Shown piece by piece: positions 9,690 through 19,039 of a DNA stretch of 64,000 bases. The notes under the pieces were generated by a model. It worked only from the letters and a program-made list of their open reading frames with translations, was not told where the DNA came from and did not search any database. Numbering within the stretch: the stretch's first letter is position 1; each line of letters starts with the position of its first letter. Position numbers and translations under genes: made by a program. The stretch comes from Bartonella tamiae Th239. GTDB lineage: Bacteria; Pseudomonadota; Alphaproteobacteria; Rhizobiales; Rhizobiaceae. The stretch spans positions 1,495,063 through 1,559,062 of the forward strand of contig NZ_JH725147.1 in assembly GCF_000278275.1 (NCBI RefSeq), in the 5' to 3' direction.

Positions 9690-10139
9690 TTATTTTTTTT
9701 TAAATAGTGTTAATAATGCAAAATTTGCTGGTTCAAAAACAACTGGAAAATCTAAATGTGAACCTTTTTGATCCCATAAATGTTTAAACGTTTCAGTGAT
9801 GGATGTATTTTGTCCAATAACAAGTAAATTGAAATCATCTTCTTTAAAAATAAGACTTTTTAATACGATTGGTATATTGATCAACATTGCCATCGCAAAG
9901 TGTCTCGACAAACATCACATCACTGATTTTTTCAATATGCAAATTTTCAAAGGTTTAGCGTTTTCTCAATGAGGGGGAACAAAGAACGTGAATAAATGAT
10001 GGGACTTTTTTAAAATAAAACATCCGATTTTTTGTGCATTTTTTATCCCAATTTGTCAAAGAGGTTGGTAAAAATCACTTAAAAAAGAATTGGCTGGTAA
10101 GGCTTCACCATGACGCAAAAGACCTATTGTCTTTTTCAT
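9690..10139 (-). pseudogene. broken SixA-type histidine phosphatase
   Basis: Reading minus from the ATG at 10137-10139 gives MKKTIGLLRHGEALPAN, the N-terminus of a SixA-like phosphohistidine phosphatase with its catalytic RHG. A TGA follows in frame at 10056-10058. After a frame change near a poly-A run around 10000-10012 the frame continues VPSFIHVLCSPSLRKR, then a TAA at 9955-9957 at the place where relatives have Gln, then TFENLHIEKISDVMFVETL. A second frame change at the T-run 9857-9861 leads into FNLLVIGQNTSITETF, the last family block, where the usual His of GHNP is Gln. Two stops and two frameshifts make a functional product very unlikely. The family assignment is from motif recognition. 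Confidence 0.8.
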
Positions 10140-10339
10140 AGTATTACTCATTATCGTCAAACCGTTGCTGCTGATATTAAACATACTCGTGATAAATGTT
10201 CTTCTTAAATTTTATCTTATAATGCACATTATAAAAAGTGCTATGTTGAAAAAGTAAAAAAAATTTCTCTTTTATCTTGTATTGCATCATTTGACACAAT
10301 ATAGAGAATCGCACCTACCATATATGGAGGGTTAGGGCG

Positions 10340-10756
10340 ATGAACGATAAAAATAAACTCGACTATCATCCCAATGAAGATGAACCTTTCATGAATGAAA
10401 GGCAAAAAGCTTATTTTCGCGCTAAATTAATTGCATGGAAAAATGATATTTTGCGAGAAGCGCGTGAAACACTCGAAAACTTACAAGAAGAAAATGCAAA
10501 TCAACCAGATTTAGCAGATAGGGCATCTTCAGAAACGGATCGTTCTTTGGAATTACGTGCACGTGACCGTCAGCGTAAACTCATTTCAAAAATAGATGCA
10601 GCACTTGAGAGAATTGATGATGACACTTATGGTTATTGTGAAGAAACAGGCGAACCCATAAGTTTAAAGCGTCTTGATGCTCGCCCCATTGCAACATTAT
10701 CTCTTGAAGCGCAAGAACGCCATGAAAAAAGAGAAAAAGTTTATCGAGATGATTGA
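10340..10756 (+). CDS. dksA: RNA polymerase-binding transcription factor DksA
   Basis: DksA binds the secondary channel of RNA polymerase and acts with ppGpp in the stringent response. The 138-residue protein has the coiled-coil region with the tip-like LADRASSETDRSLELRARDRQRKLI, followed by the C-terminal finger YGYCEETGEPISLKRLDARPIATLSLEAQERHE. Only one Cys remains in the finger, the form common in alpha-proteobacteria rather than the four-Cys zinc site of E. coli. A GGAGGGTTAGGG lies just upstream of the ATG. It is followed by a hairpin and the convergent FliO-like gene. Confidence 0.95.
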   Translation: MNDKNKLDYHPNEDEPFMNERQKAYFRAKLIAWKNDILREARETLENLQEENANQPDLADRASSETDRSLELRARDRQRKLISKIDAALERIDDDTYGYCEETGEPISLKRLDARPIATLSLEAQERHEKREKVYRDD

Positions 10757-10761
10757 AATAA

Positions 10762-10799
10762 GAACGCCTTAAATAATTTTATACTTATTCAAGGCGTTC
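10762..10799 (+). terminator. hairpin downstream of dksA
   Basis: GAACGCCTT (10762-10770) pairs with AAGGCGTTC (10791-10799), and the inner AAATAA/TTATTC nearly pairs too. It lies five bases past the dksA stop. There is no strong T-run on the plus side, so it could be a weak terminator or an mRNA 3' stabiliser. Confidence 0.5.
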
Positions 10800-10859
10800 A
10801 ATTAACAAAAATAACTATAAAAATAATGAGATTATGGATAAAATTTCAAAAAATTTTAT

Positions 10860-11654
10860 TTATGATTTTTCTGTTTTAATGGCTTCTTGTAATTCACTTT
10901 CAAACATACGATCAAAATCCTCCCCCAGATTTATATCCGTTTGTCTACTCGTTTCATTAAACGAGAATTTTGGTTCTCGCCTGCCATCAATTTTGGCTGT
11001 AACAATATCATCTCTTATACGATCAGGTATTTGTGGATTATACGCCCCTTTATTCAAATTGTTATCTTTTATATCCGTTGAACGACTTTGTTGTGGATGT
11101 GTTTGAAGATTATTTTGCTTTTGCTGCGTCATCACATGACTATTATTACGTATGAAGTGTTGATTTTCTTCTTTAGGAGAATATGTCGTGTGGGGTTCAT
11201 GGGTCTTTTGTGAGTTACTTGACGCTGCATTGTCTAACACAGCAGATAATTCTGACTCTCTTTGATTAAGGATATGATCATCCTGTCTATTTGTCACAGA
11301 AAATGATTCTGTTTTTATTGACCGTTTATTCAATTCATTTGATGAGTATTGAGAGGACGGTTCAACAATGTTTGTTTCAATTACAACATCATTATGACCA
11401 CCAATTAAAATAAGATGCTCAACATTATCGCGGCGCACCAAAACCAAACGACGCGTGTGATCAACAGCCGCTGCGTCACGAATGGACAATCTCGGCGTAC
11501 GAGATTTTCCTCCAATAACAAAAGTTCCATTATTTATTTTTCTTAAAATTGCAAGCGTTACAAAAATGGCAATAATAACAACAACAAGAACCAATAAACT
11601 TATAATAACATTTGCGGCTGATGTTCCAATCTGGTTTGCTAACCAGCTATGCAT
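10860..11654 (-). CDS. FliO-like membrane protein with long polar tail
   Basis: A 264-residue protein with one N-terminal transmembrane segment (about residues 13-38, very rich in V, I and L) followed by a FliO-like domain: PRLSIRDAAAVDHTRRLVLVRRDNVEHLILIGGHNDVVIETNI, which matches the FliO pattern of a short beta domain after a single membrane span. The remaining 160 residues are polar, rich in Q, N and S, and look disordered. FliO helps assemble the flagellar export gate, but no other flagellar gene is in the window. A FliO-like gene between dksA and cckA is, to my knowledge, common in the Rhizobiales, so a flagellar role is uncertain. Confidence 0.75.
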   Translation of the reverse strand: MHSWLANQIGTSAANVIISLLVLVVVIIAIFVTLAILRKINNGTFVIGGKSRTPRLSIRDAAAVDHTRRLVLVRRDNVEHLILIGGHNDVVIETNIVEPSSQYSSNELNKRSIKTESFSVTNRQDDHILNQRESELSAVLDNAASSNSQKTHEPHTTYSPKEENQHFIRNNSHVMTQQKQNNLQTHPQQSRSTDIKDNNLNKGAYNPQIPDRIRDDIVTAKIDGRREPKFSFNETSRQTDINLGEDFDRMFESELQEAIKTEKS

Positions 11655-11892
11655 AATATTTTCTCCTATTTTATAAACTTTAATATAGTATTTTCTTAAA
11701 ATGATTTATAGAGCGAGAACATGGCATGATAAAGGTGAAGAACTCTGTTTCGTTACAAACTTATATTTATAAAGTTATAAAATTTTGTCACCGTAAAAAA
11801 CTATTTTTAGCCGCATCAAATCTTCATGTCTTTTATAATTTAGGGCATTATACATCAAGAATCATTTATGTATAAAAAGGCTTTGATAATAT

Positions 11893-14454
11893 ATGAGCAT
11901 GCCAAAATATAAAGATCAGACACAAAATTATACATCACGCTGGATTTTTTTTTTAAAAATCGGCATTTTATTTCTGTTAATCATGTCTTGCTTCTTTTCG
12001 TTTGCGACTTTTTTAAAAAACGATCTTATGTTCAATACGCTTTCTATGTTGTTGTTCTTTACTTTTGCTCTCATAGGATTTTTATGGCTTCTTCATTTTT
12101 CTTTAGGATTAAAAAAAACAAAGTCTGAAAAAAATAGTGATAAAAGTAATTTCCATCTCTTCAATATTCTTGATGATCCTATTCTTATAACAAATGAACG
12201 TGACACCATTTTATTTTCAAATGATGCTTTTAAAACCTGGAATTCAAATCATCATTCTCACCGTTTTTCATCTTTATTTACCAATAACACGAAGGCTGAA
12301 ATTGCGCTTTATCAATTAAAAGTCAAAGCGCTTCGAAATGAATATGCACAAGAAGAAATCTGTCTTGAACATTCAGACTTTTTAAAGAACTCTATATTTT
12401 GTGGTAATATTTTAAATGTAAGCGTACGTTCTTATAGGGACGCAGAAGAATATATTCTTATTTGGCGTTTTTCAAAAGTCAAAAATTTAAATATTGAAAG
12501 TAATACAACTATAAAGAATTTTCAATATGTATACGATCATTTTGACCAAGCACCGGCAGGATTAATGGTGATCGATAATACAGGGATCGTTCAATATATT
12601 AATACAACACTTGCTTTATGGCTTCATATCGATAATGAAACAATTCATCATCAGAAAATACATATTAATAAGCTTTTTACTTTCAAAACATTTATAGATG
12701 AACACTATGAAATTTCTGATGATTTTAAAAATATTAAAACTTTAAAAAATGGCTTTCTAAAATCAAAAGATAAGCAAACTCCACCCGTTTTTTTGCAAAT
12801 TGTTGCGATAGAAGAATATGAACAAAACGATCATATTATTTACCGTTTTGTCGTCATAAATTCATCTTCGATGACAAATAAAAAAAATAGAATTTCTGAT
12901 GACACGCAATTTTTGTTCAACATTATAGATCATATACCCTTTGCTATGGGTGTATTAAATACTAATAAACAACTCATATATAGCAATAAATTTTTTCAAG
13001 ATTTGTTTGATACGAGCTTCAAAAAAAACAATCTGATAGAAATTCATGAAATTTTGTCGTCGCAATCTTGTCATCAAATTGATCATATCTTTGAAAATTT
13101 AAAAACGAAACAAATATCTTCACAATGGTATGAGACCACATTTGATAATGACCGCCATTTAAATTTTCATATTTTTAATCTTTTTTTTGATAACTATAAA
13201 GAAAGTGATGCGATTGCTATTCTATCAGTTCAAGAAAAAACAGAACAAAAAAGAATTGAAGATAAGATGGCTGAAGGTCAAAAAATGCAGGCTGTTGGTC
13301 AGCTTGCTGGCGGCATCGCGCACGATTTTAATAATGTTTTAACGGCTATTCTTATGTCTTGTGATTTGCTTTTAGCAAGTCATCGTAGTTCAGATCCTAC
13401 ACATGCTGACCTTATAAATATTAAAAATAACGCTAATAGAGCAGCATCACTTGTTCAACAATTACTTGCTTTTTCAAGAAGACAAACTTTGCGTCCTGAA
13501 GTGGCGGATTTAACAGATCTTCTGTCTGATATTCGCGCTTTACTTATTCCATTATTAGGCAGTCATACCCAATTGAAAGTCGTCCATGGACGTGATTTAT
13601 GGCGCGTTAAGGTTGATTTGTCCTCCTTTCAGCGTGTCGTGATGAATTTGGTTATAAATGCGCGAGACGCAATGCCAGATGGTGGTGTTGTTCATATTAA
13701 AACATCTAATATGAAAGCTGAAGACACTAAAAAATTACATTACAGCTCACTTGAACCTCATGACTATGTTGTTATTGATGTTCAAGATACAGGCACAGGA
13801 ATTCCAAAATCTATTCAAGAAAAAATGTTTGAACCATTTTTTACAACTAAAGAAGTGGGTAAGGGTACTGGGCTTGGGCTTTCCATGGTTTATGGTATTG
13901 TGAAACAAACAGGCGGTTTTATTTACTGTGATAGCATTGAAGGGCAGGGGACTACTTTTCGTATATTTTTGCGCCGTTATACACTTTCACCAGCAGACGA
14001 ACATTCCAATAGTCCAAATATAAAAATCGATGTTCCTTTTAAAAATGAAAAGGATTCCACCATCAATAAAAATACAGATTTGTCTGGTTCGGCAACAGTA
14101 TTATTAGTTGAAGATGAGCATGCGGTGAGAATGGGCGGTGTGCGCGCATTACAATCTCGTGGATATCAAGTATTAGAAGCAGAAAATGGTGTGGAGGCAC
14201 TTGAAATACTTGAAGAAAATAATGGAGCTGTTGACATTGTTGTGTCGGACGTCGTAATGCCCGAAATGGATGGACCAACATTATTAAGCAATATGAAACA
14301 AAAATATCCTGATATAAAATTCGTCTTCGTCTCAGGTTATGCTAAAGACGCTTTCGCAAAAAGTTTACCTAAAGATGCTGTATTTGGTTTTCTTTCTAAG
14401 CCTTTTACATTAAAACAACTTGCTCTAAAAGTTAAAGAAACGCTAGAAGAATGA
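11893..14454 (+). CDS. cckA: hybrid histidine kinase CckA
   Basis: CckA is the bifunctional kinase/phosphatase at the head of the essential CckA-ChpT-CtrA/CpdR phosphorelay. The 853-residue protein has two membrane segments (about 19-42 and 50-70), a PAS-containing middle section, then the HisKA block KMQAVGQLAGGIAHDFNNVL with phospho-acceptor His477. The ATPase domain shows NLVINARDAMPDGG, DTGTGIP and GKGTGLGLSMVYGIV. A C-terminal receiver domain starts near residue 733 with VLLVEDEH, and Asp786 in VVSDVVMPEMDG is the acceptor. The PAS-kinase-receiver layout and the kinase sequence are typical of CckA. Its target pathway member CpdR is encoded nearby at 16260-16622. Confidence 0.94.
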   Translation: MSMPKYKDQTQNYTSRWIFFLKIGILFLLIMSCFFSFATFLKNDLMFNTLSMLLFFTFALIGFLWLLHFSLGLKKTKSEKNSDKSNFHLFNILDDPILITNERDTILFSNDAFKTWNSNHHSHRFSSLFTNNTKAEIALYQLKVKALRNEYAQEEICLEHSDFLKNSIFCGNILNVSVRSYRDAEEYILIWRFSKVKNLNIESNTTIKNFQYVYDHFDQAPAGLMVIDNTGIVQYINTTLALWLHIDNETIHHQKIHINKLFTFKTFIDEHYEISDDFKNIKTLKNGFLKSKDKQTPPVFLQIVAIEEYEQNDHIIYRFVVINSSSMTNKKNRISDDTQFLFNIIDHIPFAMGVLNTNKQLIYSNKFFQDLFDTSFKKNNLIEIHEILSSQSCHQIDHIFENLKTKQISSQWYETTFDNDRHLNFHIFNLFFDNYKESDAIAILSVQEKTEQKRIEDKMAEGQKMQAVGQLAGGIAHDFNNVLTAILMSCDLLLASHRSSDPTHADLINIKNNANRAASLVQQLLAFSRRQTLRPEVADLTDLLSDIRALLIPLLGSHTQLKVVHGRDLWRVKVDLSSFQRVVMNLVINARDAMPDGGVVHIKTSNMKAEDTKKLHYSSLEPHDYVVIDVQDTGTGIPKSIQEKMFEPFFTTKEVGKGTGLGLSMVYGIVKQTGGFIYCDSIEGQGTTFRIFLRRYTLSPADEHSNSPNIKIDVPFKNEKDSTINKNTDLSGSATVLLVEDEHAVRMGGVRALQSRGYQVLEAENGVEALEILEENNGAVDIVVSDVVMPEMDGPTLLSNMKQKYPDIKFVFVSGYAKDAFAKSLPKDAVFGFLSKPFTLKQLALKVKETLEE

Positions 14455-14557
14455 TGTGAGTAAATGCTCTATGCCATACGTAATAACAAATGAGCTAGAG
14501 CACGTGTGAACTCTTAAAATAGTCTACAACATAATATAAACCGAGGAGGATCATTTT

Positions 14558-15670
14558 ATGAAACATTTTCTTATATCTACAGTGTCAGCTATCGCGCTTC
14601 TAGGATCAGGACTTATTTCGTCAGCTTATGCCGATATTACTCTTGGTTTTATAGGCCCTGTTACAGGACCTGTCGCTGCCTATGGAATTCAGGTAGATAA
14701 TGGTGCAAAAGTGGCCATTGATGAAATTAATAAAAAGGGCGGCATAAATGGTGAAAAACTGGTTTTAAAGGTTTTTGATGATGCGGCTGATCCAAAACAA
14801 GCCGTTTCCGCAGCCAATCAGGTGATAGGTGAGGGAATATTATATGTTGTTGGCCCTGTCACATCAAATTCTGCTTTGCCCGTATCGAATATTTTAGATG
14901 AAAATGGCATTTTGATGATTACACCATCATCAACAGCACCAGAATTGTCTTCACGTGGTCTTTGGAATATTTTACGTACAATTGGACGTGACGATCAACA
15001 AGCTGATTATGCTGCTGATTTTTATGTCAAAAATTTTAAAGATAAGCGAATTGCTATTATACATGATCGCGCTACTTATGGCAAAGGTTTAGCTGATGCT
15101 TTTAAAACAGCACTTAATCGTGCTGGTGTTGAGGAAGTGTATTATGGTAATATTACACCAGGTGAGAAAGATTATAGTAGTATGGTGACACGTCTAAAAC
15201 AAGACAATGTCGACTATATTTATTTTGGTGGTTATCATCCAGAAGCGGGTTTGCTTTTAAAACAATTACGCGAACAAGATGTGGAAGCAAAATTAATCGG
15301 TGGGGATGGTTTAAATACATCTGAACTTTGGTCTATCGCAGGTAGTGCAGCAAATGGCACAATGTTTACTAATTCCATTGATGTAAGCAAAAATCCACTC
15401 GCTCAAGAAGCAATTAAAGCTTTAAATGATCATTCTATTCCTGCAACAACATTTACTCTTAATGGTTATGCGGCTGTGCAAGTTTTAGCTTATGGTTTTG
15501 AAAAAGCTGGAGCAACAGATGATCCTGAAGCCGTTATCGAAGTGATTAAATCAGGTGACTCTATACCAACCACAATTGGTGAAATTACTTATGGTGAGCC
15601 TGGCGATATCACTTCAAAAGTATTCTCAATGTATCAGTGGGATAATGGAAAGATCGTCTCCGCTGAATAA
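14558..15670 (+). CDS. branched-chain amino acid ABC transporter, periplasmic binding protein
   Basis: A 370-residue LivJ/BraC-type periplasmic binding protein. A Sec signal peptide ends at SAYA, and the mature protein begins DITLGFIGPVTGPVAAYGIQ, typical of type I periplasmic binding proteins for Leu, Ile and Val; GPVTSNSALPVSNIL and TPSSTAPEL line the ligand cleft. An AGGAGG precedes the ATG. There is no permease or ATPase gene alongside, so it must work with a transporter encoded elsewhere. Substrate specificity is inferred from family only. Confidence 0.9.
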   Translation: MKHFLISTVSAIALLGSGLISSAYADITLGFIGPVTGPVAAYGIQVDNGAKVAIDEINKKGGINGEKLVLKVFDDAADPKQAVSAANQVIGEGILYVVGPVTSNSALPVSNILDENGILMITPSSTAPELSSRGLWNILRTIGRDDQQADYAADFYVKNFKDKRIAIIHDRATYGKGLADAFKTALNRAGVEEVYYGNITPGEKDYSSMVTRLKQDNVDYIYFGGYHPEAGLLLKQLREQDVEAKLIGGDGLNTSELWSIAGSAANGTMFTNSIDVSKNPLAQEAIKALNDHSIPATTFTLNGYAAVQVLAYGFEKAGATDDPEAVIEVIKSGDSIPTTIGEITYGEPGDITSKVFSMYQWDNGKIVSAE

Positions 15671-16083
15671 AATAAAAATTTACCTTATTATTTATACGAT
15701 ATGTGATCAGTTGAAAGACTGATCACCATATGTCGCTATAGTATATTGAAAGAATATCGTGTAGTGATGGAACGATTTTAATAAGATTTTATATAAAACA
15801 ATAATTGATTTAATTTCATTAAATAATTTAAAATTGTATATTCTTTAGTGTTTTATACGATCATATATTCATAACGTAATTATTAGATTTCATATTGAGT
15901 TTAGTATATTTGTATGACTTAAATATACAATTTACAATTTTTCATCAATGCTTAAAGAAAAATTGAGAAATCAATAATATGCAATAGTGATAATATAACT
16001 CTGAAATATAAAAAAAGTTATAGAGAATCATTAAGCCTATCATTATTACTGAGATGCGTTATCCATTGAGATTTCTGATATGA
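15671..16083. other. AT-rich intergenic region
   Basis: About 410 bases without a credible gene on either strand. The left end holds a strong hairpin (15697-15733): ATATG-TGATCAG pairs with CTGATCA-C-CATAT around a TTGAAAGA loop, probably the 3' end structure of the binding-protein mRNA, although no T-run follows. The remainder is AT-rich with no repeat or motif that I could interpret. Confidence 0.5.
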
Positions 16084-16158
16084 TGGTGGGCGTGACAGGG
16101 ATTGAACCTGTGACCCCTACAATGTCAATGTAGTGCTCTCCCGCTGAGCTACACGCCC
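16084..16158 (-). tRNA. tRNA-Val (anticodon GAC)
   Basis: The minus strand folds into a full cloverleaf of 75 bases. The acceptor stem GGGCGTG pairs with CACGCCC, the D arm is GCTCAGCGGGAGAGC, the anticodon stem CTACA/TGTAG encloses TTGACAT with anticodon GAC, and the T arm is ACAGG-TTCAATC-CCTGT. The discriminator is A and the CCA end is encoded. Confidence 0.97.
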
Positions 16159-16259
16159 ATCAAATGATGGTTGCATACACCACAACATAGTGGGAACGTC
16201 AATCCTCATTTTATAAAAAAACATAAAAATCGTATTTAAAATAACAGTTGTTTTATTTT

Positions 16260-16622
16260 TTATGCTGCTATCAGCATTTTTTCCACTTCAGAAACCAATT
16301 CACGCAAATGAAATGGCTTTGATAAAACTTTTGCATCGCGTGGCGTATTACTATCAGAATTAAGTGCCACAGCTGCAAAACCAGTAATGAACATGACTCG
16401 AAGGTCAGGGTCAATTTCTGTAGCCCTTCTTGCCAGTTCAATTCCATCCATTTCAGGCATGACAATATCTGTCAAAAGTAAAGAAAAGGGTTCTTCTTGT
16501 AGTCTTTCATAAGCGCTCACACCATTATCAAAATGGGTAACTTCGTAGCCAGCTTTTTCTAGCGCTTTCGCTAAAAAGCGACGCATATCATTATCATCTT
16601 CAGCAAGCAAAATACGTTTCAT
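16260..16622 (-). CDS. cpdR: response regulator CpdR
   Basis: CpdR is the single-domain receiver that, when unphosphorylated, directs ClpXP to its cell-cycle substrates in Caulobacter and relatives; CckA through ChpT phosphorylates it. The product has 120 residues and starts MKRILLAEDDNDMRRFLAKALEKAGYEV, essentially the canonical CpdR N-terminus. The acceptor is Asp52 in LLLTDIVMPEMDG, and SKPFHLRELV is the conserved Lys region. It ends in Ala-Ala, which in Caulobacter is needed for its own degradation. I chose the ATG at 16620-16622 over an in-frame TTG four codons upstream; GGACGA precedes it. Confidence 0.95.
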   Translation of the reverse strand: MKRILLAEDDNDMRRFLAKALEKAGYEVTHFDNGVSAYERLQEEPFSLLLTDIVMPEMDGIELARRATEIDPDLRVMFITGFAAVALNSDSNTPRDAKVLSKPFHLRELVSEVEKMLIAA

Positions 16623-16803
16623 GGCATCGTCCAATTTTAGTAATTATATTAAGAGCAAACCTCTTTCCTTCTTATAATATGGAATATATGTAAAAAAAGC
16701 TATAATATCATTTTAGGCTTTTTGATTGTATTAATGGTTAATCATTGGTTGTAATAAGGCTTAATAATGCGTTATAGGAAAATGATTTTTTACGGAATCT
16801 AAA

Positions 16804-17682
16804 ATGCCTTTTGAAGAAATTCCTGTTTTTGATTATACTGAACCTGCTCAATTACGTGTTCCATTTCTTTTTAATTCACCTCATTCGGGTAGAATTTATC
16901 CTCAACACTTTCTTCAAAACATAGCACTTGATAGTTTTACCATACGTATATCTGAAGATAGTTATGTTGATCTTCTTTTTAAGGATGTCATAAAATTAGG
17001 CGCGTGTTTTATGATGGCAAACTATCCGCGTTCTTTTATTGATATTAATCGACGTGCTGATGAACTTGATCCAGAAATGTTTGAAGATCTATTACCTGAG
17101 TCTGTTCCTTCTCCATCAATACGCGTGCTAGCAGGTCTTGGTACGATCCCTAAAATCGTCGCGACAAAACTGAATATTTACAATAAGAAACTGTCTGTTT
17201 CAAATGCGATTAAACGTATAGAAAATTATTACACACCATATCATGTTAAACTTAATCAAGTTTTATTGAAACTAAAAGATCGTTTTGGATTTAGTGTTCT
17301 CATTGATTGTCATTCCATGCCAAGTAATCTGAAATATTTTGAAGGTAAAAAGCAACCAGATTTTATCCTTGGAGACCATCATAGTCGTTCCTGCGCTTCA
17401 TCTTTTACGCAATTTGCGGCTGCACTATTAGAAAAAAAAGGGTATCAGATCAGTATTAATCAACCCTATTCGGGCGGTTTTATAACGTCTCATTATGGCG
17501 CACCATTCAATAATATTCACACTTTACAAATAGAAATTAATAGATCGCTTTATCTTAATGAAATGACATTAGAAATACATCAAGGTTTTCAACAATTACG
17601 ACAGGATCTTATGACTTTTTGTGCCGATCTCATGTCTTTCCCTGAAGATGAGTTAATGACTTATCAAAGTGCCGCCGAATAA
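16804..17682 (+). CDS. N-formylglutamate amidohydrolase family protein
   Basis: A 292-residue protein of the N-formylglutamate amidohydrolase family, zinc-type hydrolases that release formate from N-formylglutamate in one form of histidine degradation. Motifs are FNSPHSGRIYP near the N-terminus, ISEDSYVDLLF, NYPRSFIDINRRADELD and the metal-site block DCHSMPS. No hut genes surround it. It is divergent from cpdR, an arrangement I recall from other Rhizobiales, so a role in histidine catabolism is not certain. Confidence 0.88.
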   Translation: MPFEEIPVFDYTEPAQLRVPFLFNSPHSGRIYPQHFLQNIALDSFTIRISEDSYVDLLFKDVIKLGACFMMANYPRSFIDINRRADELDPEMFEDLLPESVPSPSIRVLAGLGTIPKIVATKLNIYNKKLSVSNAIKRIENYYTPYHVKLNQVLLKLKDRFGFSVLIDCHSMPSNLKYFEGKKQPDFILGDHHSRSCASSFTQFAAALLEKKGYQISINQPYSGGFITSHYGAPFNNIHTLQIEINRSLYLNEMTLEIHQGFQQLRQDLMTFCADLMSFPEDELMTYQSAAE

Positions 17683-17807
17683 AATGAAAAGCATGTTTTT
17701 TACGAATGTTGACCATATAGGCGTTGCTGAATATTATAAAAATATAATGATAATAAAAAAACGCCATTATCCTTTATAAAATATGCATAAACTGAGATGA
17801 CTTAAAC

Positions 17808-18593
17808 ATGGCTGGACAAATTGACTTTAATTTTTTAATAAAATTAGCACAAGTTGCGTGTGAAACAACGCTCCCTCATTTTCGACAAAAAATTCTTGTT
17901 ACAAATAAAGAAAAAACAAGTTTCGATCCTGTTACAATTGCTGATCAAGAGACAGAACGTCGTTTGAGAGAAATTATTCATAGCTATAGATCTGAAGATA
18001 GTATTATAGGTGAAGAGTTTCCGAATTACGAAGGATCAAATGAGTATCAATGGGTTATTGATCCCATTGATGGAACTCGTTCCTTTATTTCAGGTTTGCC
18101 AATTTGGGGAACTTTGGTTGGAGTGCAAAAAAATGGAAATGCACTTATTGGCATGATGGTTCAACCTTTTACAGGTGAAATTTTCTACACGTGTGGACAA
18201 GGGGCTTATTATTATTCATTGATGAATAAAACACAAAATCGATTAAAGGTCCGAAATTGCGTCACTATAGATGAAGCTATTCTCTTTACAACAGCCCCAG
18301 AACTATTTTTAGGACAAGATAAAATACTCTTTAATAAGTTAAAAAAAAGTGCAAAACTTACCCGTTTTGGAACAGATTGTTATGCTTTTGCAATGCTTGC
18401 AGCAGGACATGTCGATCTCGTTATTGAGGTGGGATTGAAACCATACGATATTATGGCTTTAATTCCGATTATCAAAGAAGCTGGAGGGGTCATAAGTCAA
18501 TGGAACGGTGAAAAGGCAGAATATGGTGGCAATATTATAGCGGCTGCCACTCCCAAACTGTATGCAAAAGCGTGTACACTTCTTAATTCTTAA
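17808..18593 (+). CDS. hisN: histidinol-phosphatase, inositol monophosphatase family
   Basis: A 261-residue inositol-monophosphatase-fold enzyme that best fits HisN, the histidinol-phosphate phosphatase of many alpha-proteobacteria and actinobacteria. Metal-binding motifs are complete: GEEFPN (first Glu), WVIDPIDGTRSF (Asp-Pro-Ile-Asp-Gly-Thr), and the C-terminal LKPYDIMALIPIIKEAGG with the last Asp. The segment GTRSFISGLPIWGTLVG is characteristic of HisN as opposed to SuhB or CysQ. It stands alone, downstream of the formylglutamate hydrolase gene. Confidence 0.88.
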   Translation: MAGQIDFNFLIKLAQVACETTLPHFRQKILVTNKEKTSFDPVTIADQETERRLREIIHSYRSEDSIIGEEFPNYEGSNEYQWVIDPIDGTRSFISGLPIWGTLVGVQKNGNALIGMMVQPFTGEIFYTCGQGAYYYSLMNKTQNRLKVRNCVTIDEAILFTTAPELFLGQDKILFNKLKKSAKLTRFGTDCYAFAMLAAGHVDLVIEVGLKPYDIMALIPIIKEAGGVISQWNGEKAEYGGNIIAAATPKLYAKACTLLNS

Positions 18594-19039
18594 TCGTCTG
18601 ATTATTTTATGAAAATTATTATTATTTAAATAGTATATTAGCATATAATTTTTACATTATCACCTTAGCTTAGAACCCATTCATTTTATTAAATGATATG
18701 AGAAAGTTTATTTTATAACGAGGGTTTAAACGCTAATAAAACATGACTATCTTCACAGCTCTTCGAAAATTCTCAATGCAAAATTTTCTGTTTCTAAAAT
18801 ACTAAATAATAGATTCAATCATCTTTGTTCGTAAGGTGACCTCGAATTCATTTATCCGTTTATCACTTTCTTTCTTATATCGATTTACTATTAGTCATGT
18901 CATTTTAATATAATTATGGGTTGTATTCCTAAAATAATATAAAGAAACGTAAATTTATAAACGTTTAAAAATAATTATAGCATTACATTCTTTTGTTCTT
19001 GAAAAGATGACTATCCATAACCAAATAGAATTTGTAACC
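18594..19039. other. intergenic region upstream of hsp20
   Basis: About 450 AT-rich bases without a credible gene. The hsp20 promoter must lie here. CTTGAAA at 18998-19004 resembles a heat-shock -35 box, but the following CCATAA is too close for the usual spacing, so I do not call a promoter. No pseudogene trace was seen on either strand. Confidence 0.45.

Noticed and set aside
10110-10208. Short plus-strand frame starting ATGACGCAAAAGACC
   Set aside because: It runs antisense to the start of the sixA pseudogene, ends after about 32 codons, and has no ribosome binding site or family resemblance.
14466-14502. Hairpin after cckA (TGCTCTA...TAGAGCA)
   Set aside because: Seven pairs around a 20-base loop with no T-run; too weak to call a terminator.
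18998-19016. Heat-shock sigma factor promoter before hsp20
   Set aside because: CTTGAAA at 18998 fits a -35 box, but the following TCCATAA is only about nine bases away, too close for the usual spacing, and the match is weak.
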